This document shows positions 20,001 through 27,779 of a stretch of DNA of 64,000 nucleotides, in pieces. The notes beneath the pieces are model-generated. The model was not told the DNA's origin and made no database searches. It saw only the letters and a program-made list of their open reading frames with translations. The stretch comes from Brevundimonas mediterranea (GTDB lineage: Bacteria; Pseudomonadota; Alphaproteobacteria; Caulobacterales; Caulobacteraceae). Position numbers and translations under genes: made by a program. Every line of letters begins with the position of its first letter. Position 1 is the stretch's first letter. The stretch is taken from NCBI RefSeq assembly GCF_014196125.1, contig NZ_JACIDA010000001.1, positions 620,001 to 684,000 on the forward strand. Direction: 5' to 3'.

Positions 20001-20412
20001 GGGATTTCAGCTGCAGGGCGATATAGGGCAGGGAGCCCAGGATGGCCACGATGGTGACCGCAGCGCCCAAGGTCTGGCTCTTGCCGTAGCGCGACGCCAC
20101 GAAGTCCGCCATCGACCCCACGTTCTCGCGCCGGGCGGCGGCGGCTATGCGTCGCCATAGGGGGAAGAGCAGGGTCAGACCGATCACGGGTCCGATATAG
20201 ATGGGCAGATACTCCCACCCGTCGCGGGCAGCGGTGCCGACCGCCCCATAATAGGTCCAGGACGTGCAGTAGATGGCCAGCGACAGGGCGTAGACCCAGG
20301 GCGCGAGCGAGCGGCCCCGCGCCTGCGCCGCAGGCCGCTCCTGCCACCAGGCGACGGCGAACAGGATCGCCATATAGCCGGCCACGAGGCCGAGGATCAC
20401 CAGGCTGAACAT
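17032..20412 (-). CDS. crbS: hybrid histidine kinase with sodium/solute symporter domain (CrbS-like)
   Basis: A 1126-residue sensor. Residues 1 to about 490 form a 12-13 helix SSS-family transporter domain (YCTSWTYYGAVG, SLPYIALQLKS, FCLPRQFHVAFVEG). A linker of about 110 residues follows, then a PAS domain (about 610-720, DNIDQGVIVVDEDLRVTAWN) and a coiled coil. The HisKA H-box ASHDLLQPLHAARL has H781; the ATPase boxes are NLIANAIRYTD, DTGRGIPD and GAGLGLAIVRRL. A C-terminal receiver domain has phosphoacceptor D1064 (VVDLHLGDGPDG). Such SSS-linked kinases (CrbS, NahK-like) control acs genes. It overlaps crbR by 4 bp at the 3' ends. Confidence 0.88.
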   Translation of the reverse strand: MFSLVILGLVAGYMAILFAVAWWQERPAAQARGRSLAPWVYALSLAIYCTSWTYYGAVGTAARDGWEYLPIYIGPVIGLTLLFPLWRRIAAAARRENVGSMADFVASRYGKSQTLGAAVTIVAILGSLPYIALQLKSLSMAGALLTAGTPVAGGERLTVLALAGVLAGFAILFGARRPDLTEHNRGLIQAIGLESLVKLGALLFVAIFALVLLIHDGSTPRIVEGLGALASPPEITPRFTAITLVSTLAIFCLPRQFHVAFVEGAQPADVKKARWIFPIYLLLTSLAVLPLVAAGALFAPAANPDLLVLALPFGRGESWLTAIVFVGGFSAATAMVIVEAVALSAMVSNSLILPFLARDRWRVRGDSSDMAGTILQVRRGAIVAVLLLAWLYYQATDQSRGLAAMGLVSFAAMAQLAPSLFGAVLWRGGHAHGALAGMSVGVFVWIVMLALPQLAPGAPWHLHVMMGVKDPLALGVFVSLGLNLVAYVGVSRFAQPRLIDRVQARAFVDRLGPDWLESKPSPSGASVGDLRALVARFIGDERAERAFAAWSAETDIRLRDADPADAALARAAERMLAGAIGAASARRVIAAALAGGGRAPEDVVRMLDEASQAVQFSRDLLQTTLDNIDQGVIVVDEDLRVTAWNRRYVEMFGLPVGFVHVGLSIASIYRLNAERGESPDDIEAWVERRLEALSRRIPHDHERRQPDGRVLRSSGAPIPGGGYVTSYTDITALRRAARQLEEANERLEARVADRTARLDEARRVAEDATASKTRFLAAASHDLLQPLHAARLFIAALKEEPAVSGPGAEPTSRTLAVNADRAIDSAHRLLTALLNLSKLEAGGVKAAVTRLSLDGLFDELRREYAPVAEAKGLVLTLVPSRLWVSSDRDLLRSMLQNLIANAIRYTDAGRVLVGARRSGDAVRLLVCDTGRGIPDAEQEMVFGEFVRLPGAPVDEPGAGLGLAIVRRLSSLLDHPLELNSRFGRGTIFRITVPRSPPDRVVETAPTHEVRLLLAGLRVLCVDNEPVILDALNALLTRWGARPTLVSGVEAAMAAQGPFDAAVVDLHLGDGPDGFAVIDWLRPRGVRRIALVTADTRDGLNEKAAAAGAVLLPKPIKPATLKAFLSS

Positions 20413-20468
20413 GAGCGGGATGTGAACCGGGCAGGGTGGGTTTCACAAGGGCGTTCAGGCAAATGAAA

Positions 20469-20496
20469 GGGCGGGCTGTCCGAAGACAGCCCGCCC
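20469..20496 (-). terminator. intrinsic terminator of the MHS transporter gene
   Basis: A 12-bp perfect stem (arms 20469-20480 and 20485-20496, loop CGAA) lies 23 bp after the transporter stop. On the minus strand the stem is followed by TTTCATTTG. Confidence 0.8.
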
Positions 20497-20518
20497 CTCA
20501 TCACGCCCGAAAGCAGGA

Positions 20519-22192
20519 TCAGGCGTTCAGATCGACGTCCTTGCCTTCCTTGACCAGCAGGAAGCCCAGCACGACCGTCGCCAGCGCCACGATGATCGGA
20601 TACCAGAGGCCGGAGTAGATGTTTCCGGTCGCCGCCACGATGGCGAAGGCCGTCGTCGGCAGGAAGCCGCCGAACCAGCCGTTGCCGATATGATAGGGCA
20701 GGGACATGGAGGTGTAGCGGATGTTGGTCGGGAACATCTCGACCAGGGCCGCCGCGATCGGTCCGTAGACCATGGTCACATAGAAGCCGAGGATGAACAG
20801 GATCAGCACCACCATCGGCTTGTTGACCAGGGCGCTGTCCGCCTTGGCCGGATAGCCGGCGGCGGTCAGGGCCTCGCTCAGGCCCTTGTCCCAGGTCTTC
20901 TTCTGAGCCGCGAAGTCCGCCGGGGTCATGGCGTCGCCGCGGAAGCTCTGGACGACCGACTGATCACCGATGCGAACCTCGGCCACCGTCCCGGCAGGCG
21001 CCGCGACATTGGTGTAGGTGACGCCGGCCTTGGCCAGATGCGACTTGGCCACGTCGCAGGACTGGTTGAACACCGTCTTGCCGATGGGGTCGAACTGGAC
21101 GTTGCAGTCCGCCGGATCGGCATAGACCACGACCGGCGCCGAGGCGGCGGCGGCGGCCAGGCGCGGATTGGCGGCCTGGGTCAGGGCGTTGAACAGCGGG
21201 AAATAGGTGAGGGCGGCGATCAGGCACCCGGCCAGGATGACCGGCTTGCGCCCCACCTTGTCCGACAGCCAGCCCCAGAAGATGAAGAAGGGCGAGGCCG
21301 CGACCAGAGCGATGGTCAGCATCACATAGACCAGGGTGGCGTCCAGCTTCATCACCCGTTCCAGGAAGAACAGGGCGTAGAACTGGCCCGTGTACCAGAT
21401 CACGGCCTGGCCGGCGGTCAGGCCCAGCAGGGCGATCAGCACCAGCTTCAGATTGGGCCATTTGCCGAACGAGTCCTTCAGCGGGGTCTTGGAGCCCTTG
21501 CCCTCGGCCTTCATCCGCTTGAACGAAGGGCTCTCGGACAGCTTCAGGCGGATCCACAGCGACACGGCCAGCAGCAGGATCGAGACCAGGAACGGAATCC
21601 GCCAGCCCCATTCCGCAAAGGCTTCTTCACCCACAGCGACGCGAACGCCCAGGATGACCACCAGGCTGAGCACCAGGCCGGCGGTCGCCGTGATCTGGAT
21701 GAAGGAGGTGTAGAAGCCGCGTTTGCCGTGCGGCGCATGCTCGGCGACATAGGTGGCGGCGCCGCCGTACTCGCCGCCCAGGGCCAGGCCCTGGATCAGG
21801 CGCATCAGCACCAGGATGATGGGCGCCGCGATGCCGATGGCGGCGTAGGGCGGCAGAAGACCGACCACGAAGGTCGAGAGGCCCATCAGCAGCATGGTGA
21901 CCAGGAAGGTGTTCTTGCGGCCCCACAGATCGCCCAGGCGCCCGAAGACGATCGCGCCGAACGGCCGCACCGCGAAACCGGCGGCGAAGGCCATCAGGGC
22001 GAAGATATAGCCGGTCGTCTCATTCACGCCGGAGAAGAACTGCACGGTGATGATCGCGGCGAGCGACCCGTACAGATAGAAATCATACCACTCGATGACA
22101 GTGCCGACCGACGACGCCAGGATCACCAGCTTGTCGTTCTTGCCGACCACATATTCATCATCGACCGGCGCACCAATGGCGCTGTCCGTCAT
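20519..22192 (-). CDS. MFS transporter, metabolite:H+ symporter (MHS) family
   Basis: Inner-membrane major facilitator of 557 residues. Early helices show the MHS signature SSVGTVIEWYDFYLYGSLA and RPFGAIVFGRLGDLWGRKNTFL; ALGGEYGGAATYVAEHAP and the central SDKVGRKPVI follow. Unlike standard ~430-residue members, it has an insertion of roughly 100 residues (about 345-450, including CNVQFDPIGKTVFNQSC) between late helices, likely periplasmic and possibly disulfide-bonded. ATG 22190-22192 was used. Its upstream region shares a 13-base motif with the porin/crbR promoter, so it is probably part of the acetate/carboxylate module. Confidence 0.87.
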   Translation of the reverse strand: MTDSAIGAPVDDEYVVGKNDKLVILASSVGTVIEWYDFYLYGSLAAIITVQFFSGVNETTGYIFALMAFAAGFAVRPFGAIVFGRLGDLWGRKNTFLVTMLLMGLSTFVVGLLPPYAAIGIAAPIILVLMRLIQGLALGGEYGGAATYVAEHAPHGKRGFYTSFIQITATAGLVLSLVVILGVRVAVGEEAFAEWGWRIPFLVSILLLAVSLWIRLKLSESPSFKRMKAEGKGSKTPLKDSFGKWPNLKLVLIALLGLTAGQAVIWYTGQFYALFFLERVMKLDATLVYVMLTIALVAASPFFIFWGWLSDKVGRKPVILAGCLIAALTYFPLFNALTQAANPRLAAAAASAPVVVYADPADCNVQFDPIGKTVFNQSCDVAKSHLAKAGVTYTNVAAPAGTVAEVRIGDQSVVQSFRGDAMTPADFAAQKKTWDKGLSEALTAAGYPAKADSALVNKPMVVLILFILGFYVTMVYGPIAAALVEMFPTNIRYTSMSLPYHIGNGWFGGFLPTTAFAIVAATGNIYSGLWYPIIVALATVVLGFLLVKEGKDVDLNA

Positions 22193-22293
22193 TTGCGTTA
22201 GCCTCCCAGCTATCAGGTCTTTCCGACCGTTTCACGCCGCATACGCTGCGCATTGCAGGGACGTTGGCATCGTCGCGCGGGAAGCGTCAGGGA

Positions 22294-22306
22294 GACTTTG
22301 GTCGAA
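22294..22306. promoter_or_regulatory. half-conserved copy of the acetate-module motif upstream of the MHS transporter
   Basis: GACTTTGGTCGAA, identical over 13 bases to part of the palindrome at 16349-16364, located 102-114 bp upstream of the transporter start. Only one palindromic arm (GTCGAA) is kept in full; the other side reads GGAGAC. Confidence 0.45.
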
Positions 22307-22360
22307 CACAGTATGCGCCTAAGATATATTATGAGAAATATACATTACGGCGCCAGGCGG

Positions 22361-22687
22361 TCAGGAAGGCTCGACCTCGGTCGCGCCCTCGCGGAACTCT
22401 TCTGCGGACACCAAGGCAGAACCGTCTTCGTCGAGCACCCACACGCCGATCAGCGCGGCGTGATCGGGCGTGATGTCCTCGTCGATCAGATCGCCGTCAT
22501 AGACGCCGACATTGCTGTAGTCGAAATCGAGCAGCAGCTGATGAGCCATGTCGATCATCTCATCGGCCATCCGACGTGCGTAGCCCAGCGCCTCGCTGTC
22601 ATTGGCGAAGTCGTCCGTCAGCGTGTTGACCTCGGCGGTGTCGCCGCCCTGGGTCGCACTGGTGGTCACGATTGTGTACGCGGGCAT
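22361..22687 (-). CDS. hypothetical acidic protein
   Basis: A 108-residue acidic soluble protein, MPAYTIVTTSATQGGDTAE at the N-terminus, with a helical middle (DDFANDSEALGYARRMADEMIDMAHQ) and a beta-rich C-terminus (VGVYDGDLIDE, LIGVWVLDEDGS). No signal peptide or membrane helix. Its base composition is less GC-rich than its neighbours. I do not recognise a family. Confidence 0.6.
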   Translation of the reverse strand: MPAYTIVTTSATQGGDTAEVNTLTDDFANDSEALGYARRMADEMIDMAHQLLLDFDYSNVGVYDGDLIDEDITPDHAALIGVWVLDEDGSALVSAEEFREGATEVEPS

Positions 22688-22800
22688 TTTTGAACTCTCT
22701 CAGGTTTGAATCTCCCGACTAGACTGATTGCCTGCGGGAAAGGCCATAATTCGTCCGACCACCCTGTCTTAAAGTGGGACTCGACCAACGCTCCGTTCGA

Positions 22801-24003
22801 TCAGTCGGCAGCGCCCCGGTCGTTCCTCTTCGTAGCGCGGTACGCCTTCTGGAGCGCACCGAGCCGGCGGCGCTCAACAGCCTTCGCCGCCCGCTCCTGT
22901 TCGTGCTGTGCGGCAGCCGCTTCGAGCGTCAATTTCTGGTAGTGCGCCCACCGGGCGGGATCGAGCGCTCCGCTCTGCACGGCGGCTTTTACGGCGCAGC
23001 CCGGCTCGTTGGCGTGACTGCAGTTGGTGAAACGGCAGGCCTGGAGAAGACTTTCGACATCCTCGAATACGGCGCTCACGCCCTCTTCGGCGTCGATCAA
23101 ACCGACTTCGCGAATACCTGGCGTGTCCAGGATCAACCGGCCGCCGGGAAGCAGGATGAGCTCGCGGTGGCTGGTCGTGTGCCGCCCCTGATCGTCGGTC
23201 TCGCGGATCGCCTGGGTGGCCATCCGGTCTTCGTTCAGGAAGGCGTTGACCAGGGTGGACTTGCCGACGCCGGACGAGCCGATCAGCACGCAGGTCTCCC
23301 CCCTCCCCACCTGGGCGAGCAAGGCGTCGAGGCCCACGCCTTGGCGGGCCGAGACCATCAACACAGGACAGCCCGGCTCCAGGGCGGCGACGCTGGCCGC
23401 CTGGTCCTCCGGATCGGCGCACAGGTCCGATTTCGTCAGCACCACGACAGGCCGGGCGCCGCTTTCCCAGGCCGCCGCCAGATACCGCTGGATCCGGCGC
23501 AGGTTGAGATCACCGTTCAGGGAGGTGACGATAAAGGCCACATCGACGTTTGCGGCCAGGATCTGCAGTTTCCGCATACTGTCGGCCGCCCTGCGGACGA
23601 AGGCCGTGCGGCGCGGCAGGAAGGCGTGGATCGTGGCCGTGCGCTCCTGCGCGCCGAACGAAAGGGCGACCCAGTCCCCGACCGCCGGATGCCCGATTTC
23701 CCCCGCCTCATGACGTAGCCGTCCGGAAACCTTGGCGCGTATTTCTCCGTTGTCGGTCGCGACGACGTAACCGTCCCGCTGGTGGAGAATGATGCGGCCC
23801 GGCGTGTGGCCCGCACGCTCATGGGGCTCGAAGGCCGCCGCCAGAGACGTCGACCATCCATATTGTCCGATCAAATCAAGGAAATCCCTGTTGGTTGCGG
23901 CGACAATGTCCCTGCCGTTCACCCTGATAGCATCTCGCAGGAGGCTCGGCACGCAAGGGCGCTCACGCCCTGTCATTTCATCCGCCGCGACAACGGCTCT
24001 CAT
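22801..24003 (-). CDS. rsgA: ribosome small-subunit biogenesis GTPase RsgA
   Basis: A circularly permuted GTPase that assists maturation of the 30S subunit, about 400 residues. An N-terminal OB fold is followed by the permuted motifs in the order G4 (VVLTKSDLC), G5 (LMVSARQG), G1 (LIGSSGVGKSTLVN) and G3 (LILDTPGIREVG). The C-terminal zinc site is CRFTNCSHANEPGC, with the expected Cys/Cys/His/Cys pattern. The start is uncertain: ATG 24001-24003 (MRAVVAADE) or 23974-23976 (MTGRERP). The longer open frame runs into the terminator of tRNA-Pro and is unlikely. Confidence 0.9.
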   Translation of the reverse strand: MRAVVAADEMTGRERPCVPSLLRDAIRVNGRDIVAATNRDFLDLIGQYGWSTSLAAAFEPHERAGHTPGRIILHQRDGYVVATDNGEIRAKVSGRLRHEAGEIGHPAVGDWVALSFGAQERTATIHAFLPRRTAFVRRAADSMRKLQILAANVDVAFIVTSLNGDLNLRRIQRYLAAAWESGARPVVVLTKSDLCADPEDQAASVAALEPGCPVLMVSARQGVGLDALLAQVGRGETCVLIGSSGVGKSTLVNAFLNEDRMATQAIRETDDQGRHTTSHRELILLPGGRLILDTPGIREVGLIDAEEGVSAVFEDVESLLQACRFTNCSHANEPGCAVKAAVQSGALDPARWAHYQKLTLEAAAAQHEQERAAKAVERRRLGALQKAYRATKRNDRGAAD

Positions 24004-24088
24004 CGACAGCTGCGCCGACTGGGGTCGGCCTGGAATGATGCGGGGCGCGAGGCTTGGACGGCGGGCCCGGCAGCGACCCGAATTGCAA

Positions 24089-24112
24089 AGGGGCCGCCCG
24101 AAAGCGGCCCCT
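24089..24112 (-). terminator. terminator downstream of tRNA-Pro
   Basis: AGGGGCCGC (24089-24097) pairs with GCGGCCCCT (24104-24112), 27 bp past the tRNA 3' end. On the minus strand it is followed by TTGCAATT. The clear stem and position support termination of the leftward tRNA transcript. Confidence 0.65.
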
Positions 24113-24138
24113 CTCACCAACCGTTTCCTTAGAGGAAA

Positions 24139-24215
<77 letters not shown>

Positions 24216-24256
24216 AAGGCGCTCCCTATAGACGGGGCGACCGTTGACCGCAAACG

Positions 24257-24709
24257 CTAAAACGACTTTTCCACCGACCGCGAAAGCACGGCGTCCAGAC
24301 GCGCCTTCGCCTGCTCCAGATCGGCCAGAACACCCTGCAAGTCCGCATGTTCGGCGCGCCCGGCGTGCGACATCGAGACGGGGCGCGCCGGGACTGGCGT
24401 CGCGATGGCGGCGAACGTCTCGCCATCCTCGATCAGGGCCGCCGCCTCGGCGCCGACCAGCTTCTTCAGCCCCTGCTCCTTGTGCAGGCGCTGAACCCCG
24501 CGAATCGTCAAGCCGTCCTCGTGCAGCAGCCGCCGCACGGCCGTCAGCACCGCTATGTCCTGCGGTCGATAGAACCGGCGCCCCCCGGCCCGTTTCACGG
24601 GGACCACGAAACTGAACTTGGTTTCCCAGAAGCGCAGCACATGCTGCGGCGCCCCGACTTCCTCGGCCGCCTCGGAAATGGTGCGGAAGGCGTCTGGGCT
24701 CTTGGCCAA
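24257..24709 (-). CDS. MerR-family transcriptional regulator
   Basis: A 150-residue regulator with an N-terminal winged HTH (RTISEAAEEVGAPQHVLRFWE) and the MerR dimer/wing region (GGRRFYRPQDIAVLTAVRRLLHEDGLTIRG). A C-terminal coiled coil (LQGVLADLEQAKARLDAVLS) follows, without metal-binding cysteines. I place the start at TTG 24707-24709 (LAKSPDAFRT), because the open frame upstream overlaps ihfA and lacks protein character. It follows ihfA by 5 bp and is probably co-transcribed. MerR-like genes directly after ihfA are common in alphaproteobacteria; the target genes are unknown. Confidence 0.82.
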   Translation of the reverse strand: MAKSPDAFRTISEAAEEVGAPQHVLRFWETKFSFVVPVKRAGGRRFYRPQDIAVLTAVRRLLHEDGLTIRGVQRLHKEQGLKKLVGAEAAALIEDGETFAAIATPVPARPVSMSHAGRAEHADLQGVLADLEQAKARLDAVLSRSVEKSF

Positions 24710-24714
24710 GGGTC

Positions 24715-25023
24715 TCAGGCCTCGACGACGGCGTCGTGAACCCGGCTCTTCATGATCTGAGAGGCGCGGAAACTGATGACCCGGCGCGGATTGATCGCCG
24801 CCGGCTCGCCGGTCTTCGGATTGCGGCCCATCCGGGCGCGCTTCTCCCGAACCTGAAACACGCCGAAGCCCGACAGCTTGACCGTATCGCCCTGTTCCAG
24901 GGATTCCACGATCAGTTCCAGGGTGCGCTCGACCAGGGCCGAACACTCCTGCCGGGACAGGCCGACCTCTTCATGCACGGCTTCGCAAAGGTCGGCGCGC
25001 GTTACGGTCTGTAGGCCTGACAT
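24715..25023 (-). CDS. ihfA: integration host factor subunit alpha
   Basis: A DNA-bending nucleoid protein of about 102 residues that pairs with IhfB. HU/IHF features are TVTRADLCEAVHEEVGLSRQE, KLSGFGVFQVREKRARMGRNPKTGEPA (the DNA-inserting beta-arm with its RNP) and RRVISFRASQ. ATG 25021-25023 has GGGG at good spacing; an adjacent ATG at 25026 and an open frame to 25068 are alternatives. A terminator of fabH at 25087-25107 separates it from the upstream genes, so it likely has its own promoter. Confidence 0.93.
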   Translation of the reverse strand: MSGLQTVTRADLCEAVHEEVGLSRQECSALVERTLELIVESLEQGDTVKLSGFGVFQVREKRARMGRNPKTGEPAAINPRRVISFRASQIMKSRVHDAVVEA

Positions 25024-25086
25024 CATATCCCCGTCTGGTAGCGGTAGGCTGGGCGTATAGGGACGCAAAGTCTCCGAAAAATCAAT

Positions 25087-25107
25087 GCCTCTACCGGACT
25101 TAGAGGC
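25087..25107 (-). terminator. intrinsic terminator overlapping the fabH stop
   Basis: GCCTCTA (25087-25093) pairs with TAGAGGC (25101-25107) around a 7-base loop. On the minus strand the stem is followed by ATTGATTTTTCGG, and its first arm includes the fabH stop codon. Confidence 0.65.
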
Positions 25108-26077
25108 GCAGCGCGCAGGCGCCCCAGGTCAGGCCGCCTCCCATGGCCTCCAGCAGGACCATGTCGCCCTTCTTGATCCGTCCGTCCTGGATCGCCGCAT
25201 CCAGCGCCAGGGGGATGGAGGCGGCCGAGGTGTTGGCGTGCATCGCCACGGTCGAGATCACCTTGTTCTCGTCCAGACCCAGCCGGTCGCCGACGCCCTT
25301 GATGATCCGCTGATTGGCCTGATGCGGCACGAACCAGTCGACGTCCGCAATCTCGATGTCGGCGGCGGCGCAGGCGGCGGTGATTCCTTCGGCGATGTTC
25401 ACCACGGCATGACGGAACACCTGGTTCCCGGCCATGCGCAGATGGCCCACGGTCCCGGTCGTCGCCGGACCGCCGTCGACATAGAGCAGATCGGTCTTCG
25501 ACCCGTCGGCGCGCAGAGCGAAGCCCAGCATCCCCTGATCGGCCGAGGTCCCCTGCCCTTCGCGCGGCTCCAGCACCACGGCGCCGGCGCCGTCTCCGAA
25601 CAGGACGCAGGTGGTCCGGTCGGTCCAGTCCATCAGCCGCGTCATTTCCTCGGCCCCGATCACCAAGGCGCATTTCGACAGGCCGCGGGCCACGAAACCG
25701 TCGGCGACGCTCAAGGCGTAGACGAAGCCCGAGCAAACGGCCTGGACGTCGAAGGCGATACCCACGCCGGCGCCCAGCTTGTGCTGAACGATCGAGGCGA
25801 CGGCCGGGAAGGTCATGTCGGGCGTGGTCGTGGCCACGATGATCAGATCCACATCCGCCGCCGTCTTGCCGGCGTCGGCCAGGGCCTTCTTGGCGGCCTC
25901 AACCGCCAGGTCGCTGGTCGGCTGGTCGTCGCGCGCCTTGTGGCGTTGTTTGATGCCGGTGCGTTCCTGGATCCATTCGTCGGAGGTGTCGACGAACTTG
26001 GCCAGGTCGGCGTTGGTGACGATCTGCTCCGGCAGATAGGAGCCTACGCCGGTCACGGCGCTGCGGGTGACGCTCAC
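25100..26077 (-). CDS. fabH: beta-ketoacyl-ACP synthase III
   Basis: Initiates fatty acid synthesis by condensing acetyl-CoA with malonyl-ACP. The 325-residue protein carries the catalytic triad: Cys in DVQAVCSGFVYAL, His in DWFVPHQANQRI and Asn in VAMHANTSAASIP. GGGLTWGACALRL is the typical C-terminus. The start is GTG at 26075-26077, overlapping the plsX stop by four bases (GTGA); no ATG is available near the true N-terminus VSVTRSAVTGVGSYLP. It belongs to the cluster yceD-plsX-fabH, the standard phospholipid/fatty acid gene order, and ends in an intrinsic terminator. Confidence 0.95.
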   Translation of the reverse strand: MSVTRSAVTGVGSYLPEQIVTNADLAKFVDTSDEWIQERTGIKQRHKARDDQPTSDLAVEAAKKALADAGKTAADVDLIIVATTTPDMTFPAVASIVQHKLGAGVGIAFDVQAVCSGFVYALSVADGFVARGLSKCALVIGAEEMTRLMDWTDRTTCVLFGDGAGAVVLEPREGQGTSADQGMLGFALRADGSKTDLLYVDGGPATTGTVGHLRMAGNQVFRHAVVNIAEGITAACAAADIEIADVDWFVPHQANQRIIKGVGDRLGLDENKVISTVAMHANTSAASIPLALDAAIQDGRIKKGDMVLLEAMGGGLTWGACALRL

Positions 26078-27150
26078 TGAAGGGATTCTCCGGCGGGGGC
26101 GACGGGCGTGTTGGAATGGTCGAACACGGCGTCCAGCTTGCCCAGATTGGCGCCCACCTTGGTCATATAGTCGCTGCGGGCCAGCTCGACCGCGATACGG
26201 ATGGCGTTGCCGAAGCCCTTGGCGTCCGCGCCGCCGTGGCTCTTCACCACAATCCCGTTCAGCCCCAGCAGGGGGCCGCCGTTGATGGTGCTGGGATCGA
26301 TCTTCTCGCGCATCTTCTTCAAGGCGGGCATGGCGATGGCGGCGCCCAGCTTGGACTGCAGGTTCGAGGTCAGGGCCTCGCGCAGCAGGGCCGAGATGTA
26401 GCGCGCCGTGCCCTCGGCCGTCTTCAGGGCGATATTGCCGGTGAAGCCGTCGGTCACGACCACGTCCACCGTGCCCTTGGCGATGTCGTCGCCTTCGACG
26501 AAGCCGTGATAATTCAGGTCGAACGGCCCGTCGCGCAGGATGGCGTGCGCTTCCTTGACCTGTTCGTTGCCCTTCATGTCTTCCGAACCGACGTTCAGCA
26601 GGCCGATGGTCGGCCGGGAGATGCCGCGCACCGCCGACTGGAAGGCCTCGCCCATGATGGCGAACTCGATCAGCTGCTCGGCGTCGCTGCCGATATTGGC
26701 GCCGACGTCCAGCACCGCCGTATGGCCCTTGAAGGTGGGCCAGCTGGCCACGATGGCCGGCCGCTCCAGCCCCGGCGCCGACATGCGCAGAATCAGTTTG
26801 GAGATCGCCATCAGGGCGCCGGTGTTTCCGGCCGATACGACGCCGCCGGCCTCGCCCGTCTTCACCGCCTCGACGGCGTTCCACAGGCTGGAGCCCTTGC
26901 CCCGACGCATGGCCTGGGCGGGCTTCTCGTCCATGGCCACGACTTTGTCAGTGTGGCGGATTTCGGCGACAGCGTCCGAAAGGTCGGCGCGCGCCAACTC
27001 AGGACGAATCTGGGCTTCGTCTCCGTGCAGAAGGAAGCGAACCCCCTCCCCGCCATGGGTGCGGATATAGCTGCGGATGCCGGGAACGACGACGGAAGGG
27101 CCGTGATCGCCGCCCATGGCGTCGAGCGAGATCGTAACTGGGGCTGGCAA
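26074..27150 (-). CDS. plsX: phosphate acyltransferase PlsX
   Basis: Makes acyl-phosphate from acyl-ACP for phosphatidic acid synthesis. It has 358 residues with the family motifs ISLDAMGGDHGPS, VSAGNTGALMA, LLNVGSEDMKGN, VVTDGFTGNIALK and HGGADAKGFGNAI. I place the start at TTG 27148-27150 (LPAPVTISLDAMGG), which has GAGG five bases upstream; the longer open frame to 27234 lacks conserved sequence. The gene overlaps fabH by four bases. The rpmF gene often found just upstream of plsX is absent here. Confidence 0.93.
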   Translation of the reverse strand: MPAPVTISLDAMGGDHGPSVVVPGIRSYIRTHGGEGVRFLLHGDEAQIRPELARADLSDAVAEIRHTDKVVAMDEKPAQAMRRGKGSSLWNAVEAVKTGEAGGVVSAGNTGALMAISKLILRMSAPGLERPAIVASWPTFKGHTAVLDVGANIGSDAEQLIEFAIMGEAFQSAVRGISRPTIGLLNVGSEDMKGNEQVKEAHAILRDGPFDLNYHGFVEGDDIAKGTVDVVVTDGFTGNIALKTAEGTARYISALLREALTSNLQSKLGAAIAMPALKKMREKIDPSTINGGPLLGLNGIVVKSHGGADAKGFGNAIRIAVELARSDYMTKVGANLGKLDAVFDHSNTPVAPAGESLQ

Positions 27151-27256
27151 ATGGACCTCGAATAGCCGCGTCGTCTTGTCGCGCGACGCTTGATATAGGG
27201 CGCTGGACGATAGCGCCCAAGCCGGGGGATGCAACCACCCGGCCCTAACGTCAACC

Positions 27257-27775
27257 TCAGCCTTGGTCGTCCTGCGGCTTCAGCGCCTTCAGGGCGGCGA
27301 AGGGCGAGATTTCGGCGGGTTCTTCCGGTTGCATGAACTCCGCGCCCGGCTTGCGCGGGAACGGATCCAGCGACAGGACCAATTGCTCGACGGCGTACTG
27401 GCCCAGGTCGATCTTGCCGTCCTCGATCAGGTCGGCGTCTTCCTCGTCCATCGTGACCTCGATCTCATCGGTCTCCTGCGGCGCGGCCTCGACCAGCTGG
27501 ATCGAGAATCGGCGGTCCACATCGACCGGCAGTGGCTCCAGCGTCAGGCCGCAGGTCTGGACCGCATGGGCCGAGACGCGGCCCTTCATCGTCCATTCGC
27601 TGGTCGACGGGGTCGGCTTGACCTCGATCTCGACGACGAAGTCCTCCAGCCCCTGGAGGTCCAGGGCGCGCGCGATTCGCTTGCGGGTATCCGAGTCCGG
27701 CTCCAGCCGACGGCTCAGTCCGGCCCCGATCTGGTTGATTCGGACCGTCTCGCTGTAGGGAAGGCTTACGCTCAT
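27257..27775 (-). CDS. DUF177 / YceD family protein
   Basis: A 172-residue acidic protein of the DUF177 (YceD) family, associated elsewhere with 23S rRNA accumulation and encoded near rpmF-plsX. It contains the family's VQTCGLTLEPLPVDVDRRF segment and a conserved acidic C-terminal block (DEEDADLIEDGKIDLGQYAVEQ). The cysteine in CGLTL stands where zinc-binding variants have CxxC; only one is present. ATG 27773-27775 lies 4 bp after the stop of the upstream chaperone gene, and ATG 27785-27787 inside that gene is an alternative. It is likely co-transcribed with both neighbours. Confidence 0.85.
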   Translation of the reverse strand: MSVSLPYSETVRINQIGAGLSRRLEPDSDTRKRIARALDLQGLEDFVVEIEVKPTPSTSEWTMKGRVSAHAVQTCGLTLEPLPVDVDRRFSIQLVEAAPQETDEIEVTMDEEDADLIEDGKIDLGQYAVEQLVLSLDPFPRKPGAEFMQPEEPAEISPFAALKALKPQDDQG

Positions 27776-27779
27776 CGTC

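Noticed and set aside
24004..24120. N-terminal extension of rsgA to 24120
   Set aside because: The extension would translate through the tRNA-Pro terminator and has no conserved sequence.
27151..27256. rpmF (ribosomal protein L32) between yceD and plsX
   Set aside because: The 106-bp gap is too short for it and shows no L32 sequence on either strand.
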